Source: Pasteurella testudinis DSM 23072 | GTDB lineage: Bacteria > Pseudomonadota > Gammaproteobacteria > Enterobacterales > Pasteurellaceae | NCBI RefSeq assembly: GCF_900176075.1 | Contig: NZ_FWWV01000035.1 | Coordinates: 1 to 64,000 of the forward strand | DNA length: 64,000 nucleotides | Direction: 5' to 3' | In this document: positions 36,361 through 49,577 of the stretch, in pieces | How the letters are laid out: each line of letters starts with the position of its first letter | Position numbering within the stretch: position 1 is the stretch's first letter | The notes under the pieces: generated by a model | Told to the model about the DNA's origin: nothing | What the model saw: only the letters and a program-made list of their open reading frames with translations | Databases searched by the model: none | Program-made: the position numbers and the translations under genes

Positions 36361-36822
36361 ATGCACGAAACCATTTGTATCATCAGCGGCAGCACGCTCG
36401 GCAGTGCGGAATATTTAGCGGAACATTGTGATGATGTGCTACAACAACAGGGCTTTAAAACCGCACTTTTTCACGGTCCGGACTGGCAACAGGTCAAAGA
36501 TTACCAACGCTGGCTGGTGGTGACTTCAACCCATGGTGCCGGCGATCTACCGGATAACCTTTATCCGTTATTTGATCAGCTTGAAGCCGAAGCGGATCAA
36601 CTGAGCGGTTTATCCTTTGCCGTGATCGGTCTGGGTAATTCGGATTACGATACCTTCTGTTTTTCAGTCGATAAAATCGAAAAAATGCTGACGCAAAAAC
36701 AGGCGCTACAACTGTGTGACGGCTTGAAAATCGATGTATTGAATTGTCTCGATCATGATCAGGCTGCCGATGGTTGGTTGCCGCAATTCATCGAACAACT
36801 TAAAAAAGTCACCGGCAAGTAA
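36361..36822 (+). CDS. mioC: FMN-binding protein MioC
   Basis: A 153-residue flavodoxin-like protein. The phosphate-binding loop of the FMN site is visible (ISGSTLGSAEYLAEH, residues 8-22), with the two isoalloxazine loops VTSTHGAGDLPDNLY and VIGLGNSDYDTFC following. In E. coli MioC takes part in biotin synthase electron transfer and its gene flanks oriC, reading into it, as here. Only about 55 bases separate it from the attR of the mobile element, so its native promoter may have been displaced. Confidence 0.93.
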   Translation: MHETICIISGSTLGSAEYLAEHCDDVLQQQGFKTALFHGPDWQQVKDYQRWLVVTSTHGAGDLPDNLYPLFDQLEAEADQLSGLSFAVIGLGNSDYDTFCFSVDKIEKMLTQKQALQLCDGLKIDVLNCLDHDQAADGWLPQFIEQLKKVTGK

Positions 36823-37253
36823 AAAAAACAGCTGTGGATAACTCAGATAAAATCTGTATAAAACCTGTTTTTTGCTATTTAACAAAATTTAAATTATTCC
36901 CGTCTGTGGATAAAGTGCGGTTTTATCCACAAGAAATATTAACCGATCCGCGATCTTCTCTACAAACACAAAAGGATCTTAAGATCTTATTTTTAAATGG
37001 AAAAAGGATCTTATGCACAGGATCAGGGCTTACTAATAATAACAATAATAAGATCTTTATATATAAAAGATCTTTAATTAATAACAAAACGATCATCGCA
37101 GAGATCCGTTTCTTCAAGCATGATCCGAAAGTTGATCCAACGAATAAATTTTCTTTTACCGTAGGGTTAAATTCAGTAGAATAGCCACCAATTTTACGCT
37201 TGGCCGATCTGCTGAACGGATCCCAAGTGTGTTCGGATTAAACAAGGCTTTTT
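36823..37253. other. oriC: Probable chromosomal replication origin oriC
   Basis: The gap between mioC and mnmG has DnaA boxes TGTGGATAA (36833-36841), TGTGGATAA (36905-36913), TTATCCACA (36923-36931) and TTATGCACA (37011-37019). About twelve GATC sites crowd 36945-37140, and the AT-rich stretch 37035-37090 (AAGATCTTTATATATAAAAG within) resembles the 13-mer unwinding element. Dam methylation and SeqA control are expected as in E. coli. A frame of 116 codons runs through the region but is not a gene. The second and third DnaA boxes face each other across an uptake signal. Confidence 0.9.
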
Positions 37254-39146
37254 ATGATTTATACAAAAACTTATGATGTGATTGTCGTCGGTGGCGGCCA
37301 TGCGGGTACGGAAGCGGCACTTGCGCCGGCCAGAATGGGATTAAAAACGCTACTGTTGACGCATAATGTCGATACCTTGGGGCAGATGTCCTGCAATCCT
37401 GCCATCGGCGGCATCGGCAAAGGGCATTTGGTGAAAGAGATTGATGCGATGGGCGGTTTGATGGCAACCGCAGCCGATCAAGCAGGGATCCAGTTCCGTA
37501 CCTTAAACAGCAGCAAAGGTCCGGCGGTGCGTGCTACCCGTGCGCAAGCGGATCGGGTTTTATACCGCCAAGCCGTGCGGATCGCACTGGAAAATCAAGA
37601 GAATTTGGATATTTTCCAACAGGAAGTAACAGATATCCTATTGGATCAGGATCGTGTCAGCGGAGTTAAAACCAAAATGGGGCTGACGTTTTATGCCCGT
37701 TCGGTGATCTTGACCGCCGGTACGTTTTTAGCCGGTAAGATCCATATCGGTATGGAGAATTATGTCGGCGGCCGTGCCGGTGATCCAGCGTCAATCATGC
37801 TGGCGGATCGCTTACGGGAGCTGAATTTGCGGGTCGATCGTCTAAAGACCGGCACACCGCCGCGTTTAGATGCACGCACTATTGATTTTTCGGTGTTGGA
37901 AAAACAACATGGTGATGTGATCCTGCCAGTATTCTCATTTATGGGATCAGTTGATCAACACCCACGTCAAATTCCGTGTTATATCACCCATACCAACGAA
38001 AAAGCGCATGATCTTATCCGTGCTAATTTGGATCGTAGCCCGATGTATGCCGGAGTGATCGAAGGGATCGGTCCACGTTATTGTCCGTCAATCGAAGATA
38101 AGGTAATGCGCTTTGCCGAGCGTAATAGTCACCAGATCTATTTGGAACCGGAAGGATTGACCAGCAACGAAGTTTATCCGAACGGGATATCGACCAGTCT
38201 GCCGTTTGACGTGCAGATAGGGATCGTCAATTCGATGAAAGGCTTGGAAAACGCGCGGATCATGAAACCGGGTTATGCCATCGAATACGATTATTTCGAT
38301 CCGCGCGATCTGAAACCTTCGCTGGAAACCAAAGCGATCAATGGTTTGTTTTTTGCCGGCCAGATCAACGGCACTACCGGTTATGAAGAGGCGGCGGCAC
38401 AGGGATTGTTGGCTGGAATCAACGCCGGTTTGTTCGTGCAGCAGAAAAGCGCGTGGTATCCGCGCCGTGATCAGGCTTATCTGGGCGTATTGGTTGACGA
38501 TCTTTGTACTTTGGGCACTAAAGAACCGTATCGGGTATTCACCTCCCGTGCCGAATATCGTTTGCTGTTGCGCGAAGACAATGCCGATCTGCGTTTAACG
38601 CCGATAGCCAGAGAGCTGGGCTTGATCGATGATCAACGCTGGGCGCGTTTTAATCAAAAGTTGGAAAATATTGAATTGGAAAAACAGCGCTTGCGTCAAA
38701 TCTGGATCCATCCGCAATCGGAACATCTCACGGCAGTGAATGCGATTTTAAACAGCCCCCTGACCCGCGAAGCCAGCGGGGAAGATCTGTTGCGCCGGCC
38801 GGAAGTGGATTATCAAAAACTGACCGCACTTTCAGCGTTTGCGCCGCCGTCTGCCGATAAAGAAGCGGCGGAACAGGTTGAGATTTCAATTAAATATCAA
38901 GGCTATATCGAACATCAACAGGAAGAGATCGCCCGCCATAAACGGCATGAAAGCACGGCGATTCCGGCGGACTTCGATTATGATAAAGTCAGCGGTTTGT
39001 CCAACGAAGTACGAGCAAAATTGACCCAACACCGTCCGGTGTCGATCGGGCAGGCATCACGGATTTCCGGAGTTACACCGGCGGCGATTTCAATTTTGTT
39101 GGTGAATTTGAAAAAGCAGGGCATGTTAAAGCGTGGTGACGAATAA
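37254..39146 (+). CDS. mnmG: tRNA uridine-5-carboxymethylaminomethyl modification enzyme MnmG
   Basis: With MnmE it installs the cmnm5 group on U34 of several tRNAs. The 630-residue protein has the FAD Rossmann motif [20 protein letters not shown] (residues 10-29), the [19 protein letters not shown] motif near 46-64, and a helical C-terminal MnmE-binding domain. The length matches the E. coli enzyme (629). It lies next to oriC and overlaps rsmG by one base (TAATG). Confidence 0.98.
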   Translation: MIYTKTYDVIVVGGGHAGTEAALAPARMGLKTLLLTHNVDTLGQMSCNPAIGGIGKGHLVKEIDAMGGLMATAADQAGIQFRTLNSSKGPAVRATRAQADRVLYRQAVRIALENQENLDIFQQEVTDILLDQDRVSGVKTKMGLTFYARSVILTAGTFLAGKIHIGMENYVGGRAGDPASIMLADRLRELNLRVDRLKTGTPPRLDARTIDFSVLEKQHGDVILPVFSFMGSVDQHPRQIPCYITHTNEKAHDLIRANLDRSPMYAGVIEGIGPRYCPSIEDKVMRFAERNSHQIYLEPEGLTSNEVYPNGISTSLPFDVQIGIVNSMKGLENARIMKPGYAIEYDYFDPRDLKPSLETKAINGLFFAGQINGTTGYEEAAAQGLLAGINAGLFVQQKSAWYPRRDQAYLGVLVDDLCTLGTKEPYRVFTSRAEYRLLLREDNADLRLTPIARELGLIDDQRWARFNQKLENIELEKQRLRQIWIHPQSEHLTAVNAILNSPLTREASGEDLLRRPEVDYQKLTALSAFAPPSADKEAAEQVEISIKYQGYIEHQQEEIARHKRHESTAIPADFDYDKVSGLSNEVRAKLTQHRPVSIGQASRISGVTPAAISILLVNLKKQGMLKRGDE

Positions 39147-39781
39147 TGGCGCTGGCGATTAAATTAGCGGCTAAATTGGATCAGTTGCTGGCACAAACCG
39201 CACTTTGCGTTACCGATCAGCAGAAACAGCAGTTGGTGGCGTTTGTCGAGTTGCTGAATAAATGGAATAAAGCCTATAATCTGACCTCGGTGCGCGATCC
39301 GCAAGAAATGTTGGTGAAACATATTTTGGACAGTTTGGTGGTAAGCCCTTATTTACAAGGACAGCGTTTTATCGATGTCGGTACCGGCCCCGGCCTGCCG
39401 GGGATTCCATTGGCAATTATCAACCCCGATCAGCAGTATGTTTTACTCGACAGTCTGGGGAAACGGATTACCTTTATCCGTCAGGCAATTCGTCAGTTAG
39501 CTTTGACTAACGTCACTCCGGTGCAGAGCCGGGTGGAAGAATATCAGCCGCAAGTGCGGTTTGACGGAGTTTTAAGCAGGGCGTTCGCTTCCTTGCAGGA
39601 TATGACCGAGTGGTGCCGGCATTTGCCAAAGGAATCCGGCCATTTTTATGCGCTAAAAGGCGTTTTTCAGGCGGAAGAGCTGGAAAAACTGCAACCGCAC
39701 TTTTATTTACAGCAAAAAGTAAAATTGGCGGTACCGGAACTGATTGGAGAAAGGCATCTGATTGTGTTGGGAAAAGCGTAA
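39146..39781 (+). CDS. rsmG: 16S rRNA (guanine-527-N7) methyltransferase RsmG
   Basis: Methylates G527 in 16S rRNA; loss confers low streptomycin resistance in E. coli. The 211-residue protein has the helical start [20 protein letters not shown] (about 38-57) and SAM-binding motif [17 protein letters not shown] near 74-90, followed by [13 protein letters not shown]. Its ATG overlaps the mnmG stop. An uptake signal lies inside near 39555. Confidence 0.96.
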   Translation: MALAIKLAAKLDQLLAQTALCVTDQQKQQLVAFVELLNKWNKAYNLTSVRDPQEMLVKHILDSLVVSPYLQGQRFIDVGTGPGLPGIPLAIINPDQQYVLLDSLGKRITFIRQAIRQLALTNVTPVQSRVEEYQPQVRFDGVLSRAFASLQDMTEWCRHLPKESGHFYALKGVFQAEELEKLQPHFYLQQKVKLAVPELIGERHLIVLGKA

Positions 39782-39893
39782 TTATTAGGTTTCAAAAATA
39801 CAGCAAAATCAAGGTTTCATCGCTATTTGTGAGAAAAAAGTAAAATTTTTTTAGTAAATGTTAACCAGATAGCATTTTTGGCGGCTTTAATCG

Positions 39894-39962
39894 TTGCAAT
39901 AATTTAATCTGACCGTATAATTTATACCAATTTTGCTACTGTGGAATTTACCTCGTTCGAGG
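39894..39962 (+). promoter_or_regulatory. Promoter and leader hairpin of the atp operon
   Basis: TTGCAA (39894-39899) and TATAAT (39916-39921) are 16 bases apart, a near-consensus strong promoter in front of atpI. The leader then contains a hairpin CCTCG/CGAGG (39951-39955, 39958-39962). A second inverted repeat AACTGAAAT/ATTTCAGTT (39982-39990, 40004-40012) lies just before atpI and may tune its translation. Confidence 0.75.
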
Positions 39963-40029
39963 TAGAATTTGCAGGTAAGATAACTGAAATAAAAAATAAA
40001 ATAATTTCAGTTAATCAACAGGATATTAG

Positions 40030-40425
40030 ATGTCGGCTGTACTGGATAAAAATAAAACGCTTTATCGTAAAGTCTTTATTATCGAATGGGTATTTATTTT
40101 GGGTATTTATGCCTTGTTCGGTCTATTGCAACCCGCACTTTCCCTTTCGTTTTTATTGGGCGCGCTGATCGCGCTGTTGCCGCAGATGATCTTTGTGATC
40201 TATGTGTTTTATCTGCGCGCCGGTGTTCCGTTTTCGGACAAAGCGAAGGTGTTGTATCAAGGGGAAGGCATAAAAATTGGATTGATGGTTATTGCACTGT
40301 TAGTGGTTTTCATCAATATTGAATTAAACCCGATAGTCTTTTTTACGGGTTATTTTGGTTTGATTTTATTTAATAACCTTTTACCTTTTGTTCTGCCTTT
40401 AGTCGCGGCAAAAGCTAAAAATTAA
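40030..40425 (+). CDS. atpI: ATP synthase assembly protein AtpI
   Basis: A 131-residue membrane protein with four predicted helices (IIEWVFILGIYALFGLL, LSFLLGALIALLPQMIFVIY, IKIGLMVIALLVVFI, GLILFNNLLPFVLPLVAA). First gene of the ATP synthase operon; in other bacteria it helps assemble the c-ring and is not part of the final enzyme. It starts downstream of a strong promoter and two leader hairpins, and is followed 24 bases later by atpB. Confidence 0.9.
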   Translation: MSAVLDKNKTLYRKVFIIEWVFILGIYALFGLLQPALSLSFLLGALIALLPQMIFVIYVFYLRAGVPFSDKAKVLYQGEGIKIGLMVIALLVVFINIELNPIVFFTGYFGLILFNNLLPFVLPLVAAKAKN

Positions 40426-41250
<825 letters not shown>

Positions 41251-41327
41251 GTCTTTGACTAAACATACGTTTTTAATTGATAAAAAATTTATTTTAACCT
41301 GGCAATTTTGCTAAAACCTTAACTTAA

Positions 41328-41597
<270 letters not shown>

Positions 41598-41657
41598 TTT
41601 TTCCCGTTACAGCCGTAAGCGGCTGTATCACCGGTAAGCATTATTGAGGAGGACGTT

Positions 41658-42128
41658 GTGAATATTAACGCAACACTGATTGGACAATCGATTGCATTCC
41701 TGCTGTTCGTCTGGTTCTGCATGAAATTTGTCTGGCCACCGATTATCAAGGCAATAGAAGAGCGCCAATCGGGTATTGCCAACGCGTTGGCTTCGGCCGA
41801 AGCGGCAAAACAAGAGCAAGCCGATACCAAAGTTTTAGTTGAACAAGAACTGAATGCGGCGAAGAAACAAGCGCAGGAAATCGTTGATTCAGCCAATAAG
41901 CGCCGCAATGAAATTTTAGACGAAGTGCGGTCTGAAGCCGAATCGGTCAAGGCTAAAATTATCGAGCAAGGTTATGCCGAAGTGGAAGCCGAACGCAAAC
42001 GTGCGCAAGAAGAATTACGCGTCAAAGTGGCTTCTTTGGCACTGGCCGGCGCCGAGAAAATTGTGGGTCGTTCAATTGATGAAGCGGCGAATAGCGACAT
42101 CATTGATAAACTTGTTGCAGAACTATAA
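41658..42128 (+). CDS. atpF: ATP synthase F0 subunit b
   Basis: A 156-residue peripheral-stalk protein: an N-terminal membrane helix ([20 protein letters not shown]) followed by a long charged coiled coil that binds delta. It starts at a GTG behind a very strong AGGAGG site at 41647-41653. Length is the same as in E. coli. Confidence 0.96.
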   Translation: MNINATLIGQSIAFLLFVWFCMKFVWPPIIKAIEERQSGIANALASAEAAKQEQADTKVLVEQELNAAKKQAQEIVDSANKRRNEILDEVRSEAESVKAKIIEQGYAEVEAERKRAQEELRVKVASLALAGAEKIVGRSIDEAANSDIIDKLVAEL

Positions 42129-42142
42129 GGAAGGTGGGGCTA

Positions 42143-42676
42143 ATGTCAGAATACATCACAGTCGCACGCCCCTATGCTAAAGCCGCATTTGATTTTGCGG
42201 TGGAACAGAACCGGTTGGAGCAATGGCAGCAAATGCTGGGTTTCAGTGCTGCCGTGGCGGAAAATGATCAGATTAAAACATTTCTGAAAGAGTCCTTTTC
42301 CCCGCAAAAAACCGCCGCTGCATTTATTCAGATTTGCGGTGATCAGCTGGATCAGTACGGGCAAAACCTTATCCGTTTAATGGCAGAAAACAAGCGGTTA
42401 ATCGCGCTGCCTGAAGTGCTTCAACTGTTCGGACAGTTGGTCGATGATTATAAATCGCTGGCTGAGGTTGAAGTGATTTCCGCCGAACCATTAACGCAGA
42501 CACAACAACAAAATATTCTCCAGGCAATGGAAAAGAGACTTGCCCGCAAAGTGAAATTAAATTGCAGCATTGACAAGAGCTTGATTGGCGGCGCGATTAT
42601 TCGTGCGGATGACTTGGTTATCGACGGCAGCAGCCGTGGTCAATTAACCCGTTTGGCCAATGAGTTGCAATTGTAA
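42143..42676 (+). CDS. atpH: ATP synthase F1 subunit delta
   Basis: Links the b-dimer stalk to the top of F1. I start at the ATG at 42143 ([19 protein letters not shown]), which gives 177 residues, exactly the E. coli length; a GTG three codons earlier is within the ribosome site AAGGTGGGG. The conserved tail [20 protein letters not shown] is present. Confidence 0.96.
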   Translation: MSEYITVARPYAKAAFDFAVEQNRLEQWQQMLGFSAAVAENDQIKTFLKESFSPQKTAAAFIQICGDQLDQYGQNLIRLMAENKRLIALPEVLQLFGQLVDDYKSLAEVEVISAEPLTQTQQQNILQAMEKRLARKVKLNCSIDKSLIGGAIIRADDLVIDGSSRGQLTRLANELQL

Positions 42677-42688
42677 GAGGAATGGAAG

Positions 42689-44230
42689 ATGCAACTGAAT
42701 TCTACAGAAATTAGTGAACTGATTAAGAAACGGATTGCCGATTTTGACGTGACCAGCGAAGCGCGTAATACCGGTACTATCGTTTCCGTAAGCGACGGAA
42801 TTATCCGGATTAACGGTTTGAGCGATGCGATGCAAGGGGAAATGATTGCCCTGCCGGGAAACCGTTTTGCTATCGCGTTAAACTTGGAAAGAGACTCTGT
42901 CGGTGCCGTGGTAATGGGGCCTTATTCCGATTTGGCGGAAGGCATGGAAGTGCAATGTACCGGCCGTATTTTGGAAGTGCCGGTCGGTCGAAATCTGCTT
43001 GGCCGTGTAGTGAATACGCTGGGACAACCTATTGACGGCAAAGGTGAAATCGTTGCCGATGCCTATTCGCCGATCGAAGTGATTGCGCCGGGCGTAATCG
43101 ATCGTAAATCGGTCGATCAGCCGGTACAAACCGGTTATAAAGCGGTTGACTCCATGGTGCCGATCGGTCGTGGTCAGCGCGAATTGATTATCGGCGACCG
43201 TCAAACCGGTAAAACCGCACTTGCGATTGATGCCATCATCAATCAGCGCGATTCCGATATCAAATGTATCTATGTGGCGGTCGGGCAAAAAGCCTCTACC
43301 ATTGCCAACGTAGTGCGTAAACTGGAAGAGCATGGCGCACTGGCAAATACGATCGTGGTGGTGGCATCTGCCGCCGAATCCGCGGCGTTGCAATATTTGG
43401 CACCGTATGCCGGTTGTGCGATGGGCGAATTTTTCCGTGATAACGGCGAAGATGCCTTGATCGTGTATGACGATTTGTCTAAGCAAGCGGTCGCTTATCG
43501 TCAAATTTCCTTGTTGTTACGTCGTCCGCCGGGCCGTGAAGCGTTCCCTGGCGATGTTTTCTATCTGCACTCGCGCTTATTGGAACGTGCGGCTCGTGTC
43601 AGTGCGGAATATGTTGAGAAATTTACCAACGGGCGCGTGAAAGGAAAAACCGGTTCTTTAACCGCACTTCCGATCATCGAAACCCAAGCTGGTGACGTAT
43701 CGGCGTTTGTACCGACCAACGTAATTTCGATTACCGATGGTCAGATTTTCTTGGAATCCGATCTGTTTAACTCCGGTATCCGTCCAGCGGTGAATCCGGG
43801 GATTTCAGTATCGCGCGTCGGCGGTGCGGCACAAACCAAAGTGGTGAAAAAACTGGCCGGCGGTATCCGTACTGCACTTGCGCAATACCGTGAATTGGCG
43901 GCCTTTGCCCAGTTTGCCTCCGATTTGGATGATGCGACCCGTAAACAGTTGTCACACGGTCAAAAGGTAACGGAATTGCTGAAACAGACCCAATACTCCC
44001 CGTTAAGCGTCGGCCAACAAGCCTTGGTATTGTTTGCAGTGGAGTTTGGTTATCTCGATGATGTCGAGTTGGATCGCATTGGTTCGTTTGAAAGCAGCTT
44101 GTTTGATTTTGCCAACAACAACGAAGCGGAATTCTTGAAAGAACTGTCCAAAACCGGCGATTATAACGATGAGATCAAGGATAAACTGAAAGCTATCCTG
44201 GATAACTTTAAAGCCAAAGGTGCATGGTAA
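42689..44230 (+). CDS. atpA: ATP synthase F1 subunit alpha
   Basis: A 513-residue regulatory nucleotide-binding subunit with Walker [14 protein letters not shown] near 169-181, [20 protein letters not shown] (Walker B region) and [20 protein letters not shown]. Length equals E. coli AtpA. Confidence 0.99.
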   Translation: MQLNSTEISELIKKRIADFDVTSEARNTGTIVSVSDGIIRINGLSDAMQGEMIALPGNRFAIALNLERDSVGAVVMGPYSDLAEGMEVQCTGRILEVPVGRNLLGRVVNTLGQPIDGKGEIVADAYSPIEVIAPGVIDRKSVDQPVQTGYKAVDSMVPIGRGQRELIIGDRQTGKTALAIDAIINQRDSDIKCIYVAVGQKASTIANVVRKLEEHGALANTIVVVASAAESAALQYLAPYAGCAMGEFFRDNGEDALIVYDDLSKQAVAYRQISLLLRRPPGREAFPGDVFYLHSRLLERAARVSAEYVEKFTNGRVKGKTGSLTALPIIETQAGDVSAFVPTNVISITDGQIFLESDLFNSGIRPAVNPGISVSRVGGAAQTKVVKKLAGGIRTALAQYRELAAFAQFASDLDDATRKQLSHGQKVTELLKQTQYSPLSVGQQALVLFAVEFGYLDDVELDRIGSFESSLFDFANNNEAEFLKELSKTGDYNDEIKDKLKAILDNFKAKGAW

Positions 44231-44254
44231 GTATTGACCTAACGGAGAGATGAA

Positions 44255-46517
<2,263 letters not shown>

Positions 46518-46564
46518 TCACTCCCTCGGGTATGTGAGCAATAACAGAACTGAAGGAGAATAAC

Positions 46565-46993
46565 ATGGCATCTTCATTTGAGCTGACGGTGGTTAGTGCG
46601 GAGAAACAGATTTTCCATGGTGAAGTCAACAGTATTCAGGTTTCCGGTGTTGAAGGAGATCTGGGTATTTTACCGGGACATACCCCGTTATTGACCGAAA
46701 TCAAACCTGGCGTGTTGCAAATCAAACAGGAAAACGGACAGGAAGTGATTTATGTGTCCGGCGGTTTTCTGGAAGTACAACCGCAACTGGTGACGGTATT
46801 GGCCGATACGGCGATTCGCGGTGACGAATTGGATAAAGATCGCATTCTTGCCGCCAAACGCCGCGCCGAGGAAAATACCCACTCCAAACACGGCGATGTG
46901 GATTATTCCTTGTTGTCATCGAAACTGTCGCGCGAGTTGGCAAAATTGCAGGCTTACGAATTGACTGAAAAGCTGACCAAGACCAAACGTTAA
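46565..46993 (+). CDS. atpC: ATP synthase F1 subunit epsilon
   Basis: The 142-residue rotor subunit, with an N-terminal beta barrel ([20 protein letters not shown]) and two C-terminal helices that can inhibit ATP hydrolysis. Last gene of the operon; a bidirectional terminator follows. Confidence 0.97.
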   Translation: MASSFELTVVSAEKQIFHGEVNSIQVSGVEGDLGILPGHTPLLTEIKPGVLQIKQENGQEVIYVSGGFLEVQPQLVTVLADTAIRGDELDKDRILAAKRRAEENTHSKHGDVDYSLLSSKLSRELAKLQAYELTEKLTKTKR

Positions 46994-47018
46994 TTCGACT
47001 GATCGATAATCGTCATTT

Positions 47019-47050
47019 AAATCCGCTGTCTTATTTAAGTCAGCGGATTT
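47019..47050. terminator. Bidirectional terminator at the end of the atp operon
   Basis: AAATCCGCTG (47019-47028) pairs with CAGCGGATTT (47041-47050) around TCTTATTTAAGT, with A/T runs on both sides. It ends atp on the plus strand and msrPQ on the minus strand, and covers the last codons of msrQ. Confidence 0.85.
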
Positions 47051-47648
47051 TATGTTTATAGGCGATGAGCGCTTTGCTAAAAAACTTCCAGATGAGAATT
47101 ATCACCGCCAAGGCGATAAAAAACAGCGGTTGTAAGGCGTTGCCTTTGGTTGACCAGTAGTAGTGGATAACGGCGAATACTATCGCCAAATTGCTGAACT
47201 GGTGTAACAAAAACCAGTTTTTTGCCAATTTGCGGTGCAGGAACGGAATTGAGCTGATCGCAACCGATAAAAACAGCAAAAATGCCAAAGTGCCGACGAG
47301 CAGATAAGGACGTTGTAGGATTTCACTTAAAAACAGCGTTAGATCAAATGCCAATTCCAGTGCCAAATAAGCGGCAATATGTAGAACCAGCCAAAACAAG
47401 CCCCATAAGCCCAATGTTTTATGCAGTGCCAATAACCGCCCTTTGCCGAATAAGCGGTTGAGAATTCGCAGGCTGAATAGCGCGCTGAAAATATAAAGCG
47501 CGGTCAAGCCGAAAAAGTGAATCAATTCTTTGATCGGATCGGCGCCGAACACCAAACCGATATCCTGATAATGCAAAATATAAGCTAACCACAGCAGCGG
47601 CAGCAAGCAAGCGCCGTGAATGGCAAGGCGCACGGCGGTAAACATCAA
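47040..47648 (-). CDS. msrQ: Heme-binding membrane subunit MsrQ
   Basis: A 202-residue, six-helix ferric-reductase-like inner membrane protein (YedZ family) that passes quinone-pool electrons to MsrP. Heme-ligand histidines are visible in [15 protein letters not shown] and [20 protein letters not shown]. Its start overlaps the msrP stop by four bases, the normal arrangement of the pair. Confidence 0.93.
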   Translation of the reverse strand: MMFTAVRLAIHGACLLPLLWLAYILHYQDIGLVFGADPIKELIHFFGLTALYIFSALFSLRILNRLFGKGRLLALHKTLGLWGLFWLVLHIAAYLALELAFDLTLFLSEILQRPYLLVGTLAFLLFLSVAISSIPFLHRKLAKNWFLLHQFSNLAIVFAVIHYYWSTKGNALQPLFFIALAVIILIWKFFSKALIAYKHKIR

Positions 47649-48571
47649 AAATGCGTCCTTAAATCCAAGCCTTGATACAGTGCGGCGACCTCATCGGCAT
47701 AGCCGTTAAACAGTAAAGTCGGTTGCCGTTTTACCGAAAACAATCCGCCGCTGCCGATTACCCGTTCACTGGCTTGCGACCAACGCGGATGATCCACCTC
47801 AGGGTTCACATTGGCATAAAAGCCGTATTCGTGCGCGGCTAATTTTTGCCAGGTATTTAGCGGTTGTTGTTCGGTCAGGGTGATTTTAACCACCGATTTA
47901 ATGCTTTTGAAACCGTATTTCCACGGCACGGTCAAACGCACCGGTGCGCCGTTTTGCGGCAAGAGATCTTTGCCGTACAGTCCGACCGCCATTAACGTTA
48001 ACGGGTGCATCGCCTCTTGCATGGTCAAGCCTTCGACATAAGGATAATCGATACCGCCGCCAAAATAGCGATCGTGCTGTCCTGGCATCTGCTGCGGATC
48101 GTACAGCGTTTCAAAACGCACATATTTGGCATTGGCGGTCGGATCCGCCAGTTTAATCAGTTGGTTCAGCTCAAATCCGCGCCACGGAATCACCATCGAC
48201 CAAGCCTCGACACAACGAAAACGGTAAATCCGTTCTTGCAGGGCAAAGCGGTTATGCAGATCGTCCCAGTCCAGCGTCAGCGGATTATTCACCTCGCCGT
48301 CAACGGTTAAGGTCCACGGATTGGTTTTAAATTCGGCGGCATAACGTTGCGGCTGATCTTTGCTGACACCGAATTCATAAAAATTGTTGTAACCGATCAC
48401 TTTATCTTCCGGTGTTAAGGTCAACGCAGGGTCGGTTTCCAGTAACTTTTGTGCCCGGGCAAAATCAGGTAGCAGCAAACTGCTGCCGGCTACCCCAAGT
48501 GCAGTCAGGATTTTACGCCGTTGGTGAAAAATGCGTTCGTCGGTGACATCGTTTTCTATTAATTTTTTCAT
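47645..48571 (-). CDS. msrP: Periplasmic methionine sulfoxide reductase, molybdopterin subunit MsrP
   Basis: Repairs methionine sulfoxides in periplasmic proteins using electrons from MsrQ. The 308-residue protein has a twin-arginine signal ([20 protein letters not shown], cleavage after FARA near residue 40) and a sulfite-oxidase fold whose molybdenum-binding cysteine lies in [18 protein letters not shown] near 130. Exported folded by Tat. First gene of the msrPQ operon. Confidence 0.96.
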   Translation of the reverse strand: MKKLIENDVTDERIFHQRRKILTALGVAGSSLLLPDFARAQKLLETDPALTLTPEDKVIGYNNFYEFGVSKDQPQRYAAEFKTNPWTLTVDGEVNNPLTLDWDDLHNRFALQERIYRFRCVEAWSMVIPWRGFELNQLIKLADPTANAKYVRFETLYDPQQMPGQHDRYFGGGIDYPYVEGLTMQEAMHPLTLMAVGLYGKDLLPQNGAPVRLTVPWKYGFKSIKSVVKITLTEQQPLNTWQKLAAHEYGFYANVNPEVDHPRWSQASERVIGSGGLFSVKRQPTLLFNGYADEVAALYQGLDLRTHF

Positions 48572-48768
48572 TGGCTGTCCTTTTATGTTCCAGTATTTTT
48601 ATGAGTGCAGAGACAAATATATTGTGAGGAATGTTGTTGTACTTAGACAAGAGTATGTTAAAAAATGCAGTAAATTGAAGGTATTTAGTGTAAAAAAAAC
48701 CGATTTTCGGTCTATTTAATCAATCGGCGAAAGTATTGCGCTCGTTTGATTGGGTTTGGAGAGAAATA

Positions 48769-48800
48769 TAACAGGAACGATTTTATTATCGCTCCTGTTA
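48769..48800. terminator. Terminator between sodC and msrP
   Basis: TAACAGGAACGAT (48769-48781) pairs with ATCGCTCCTGTTA (48788-48800) with one mismatch. It lies downstream of sodC on the minus strand, in the gap before msrP, together with an uptake signal at 48822. Confidence 0.65.
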
Positions 48801-48836
48801 ACTTATTGTATTAAAACAGAAAAGTGCGGTTTATAT

Positions 48837-49391
48837 TTATTTGATCACGCCGCATGCCATTCTCGCTCCGCCACCGCCCAGCGGCGCGGGGTGATCGGAA
48901 TGGTTGTCGCCGCCGGCATGAATCATAATTGAACGCCCTTCGATCTCTTCCAGCGATTTTAAACGCGGCGCCAATACCGGATTGCTTGCCGTGCCGTCAG
49001 CATTGACGGTTAATGCCGGCAAATCGCCTAAGTGGGCATCATCTTGCCAAGGAAAGCCGTGTTTATTGGTGTTTTTCGGATCCCAATGTCCGCCTGCCGC
49101 CAAGCCGGCAACCAATTTGCCGTCTTTCTCTTGAGGTTCGCAGCTCGGGTTTTGGTGAATGTGGAAACCGTGCAGACCGGCGCTCAGACCGTGCAACTCA
49201 GGAGTGAATACCAGTCCGTAGGCGGATTCGCTGACGATGATTTTTCCGATATCTTTATTGCCGTTTGCCGGATCGAGCAGCTGCACCTGAATGGTCAGAC
49301 CGTCGTCATGCTGGTGGTTGTGTGCCGCCGCCGTTATCGGTAAGGCAAAAGCAGAAAGCGAAAGTGCGGTGATCAATAGTGTTTTTTTCAT
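48837..49391 (-). CDS. sodC: Periplasmic Cu,Zn superoxide dismutase
   Basis: Converts superoxide to peroxide and oxygen outside the cytoplasm. The 184-residue protein has a signal peptide ([20 protein letters not shown], cleavage after AAA near 23), a His-rich N-terminus (HNHQHDD), the copper/zinc ligands in [17 protein letters not shown] and [16 protein letters not shown], and the conserved end [11 protein letters not shown] with the second disulfide cysteine. I start at the ATG at 49391, since the earlier frame has no signal sequence. The His-rich start matches metal-scavenging extensions in Pasteurellaceae SodC. Confidence 0.96.
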   Translation of the reverse strand: MKKTLLITALSLSAFALPITAAAHNHQHDDGLTIQVQLLDPANGNKDIGKIIVSESAYGLVFTPELHGLSAGLHGFHIHQNPSCEPQEKDGKLVAGLAAGGHWDPKNTNKHGFPWQDDAHLGDLPALTVNADGTASNPVLAPRLKSLEEIEGRSIMIHAGGDNHSDHPAPLGGGGARMACGVIK

Positions 49392-49523
49392 AATCTCTCC
49401 TGTAATGGCAATCTTAGCGTGCAAAATAATATACGCCAAAGCACCGTTTAGAAATTAAACGGACTGTTACACAATAAAGCAAAACGCGGATTAAGCTAAG
49501 TGATCTTGCTCACAAAATAGAAA

Positions 49524-49554
49524 AATCCCGCTGTTTAAAATAAACAACGGGATT
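49524..49554 (-). terminator. Intrinsic terminator of tktA
   Basis: AATCCCGCTGTTTA and TAAACAACGGGATT (49524-49554) form a stem with one mismatch; the minus strand continues with a T-rich tail. It lies 24 bases beyond the tktA stop. Confidence 0.8.
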
Positions 49555-49577
49555 GGATTATGCAGCTAAAACGGAAA

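Noticed and set aside
36834-37184. A 116-codon open frame between mioC and mnmG
   Set aside because: It crosses DnaA boxes, GATC clusters and the AT-rich unwinding region of oriC and has no sensible protein composition.
42878-43504. A 208-codon frame on the minus strand
   Set aside because: It is the complement of conserved atpA coding sequence and has no known domains or ribosome site.
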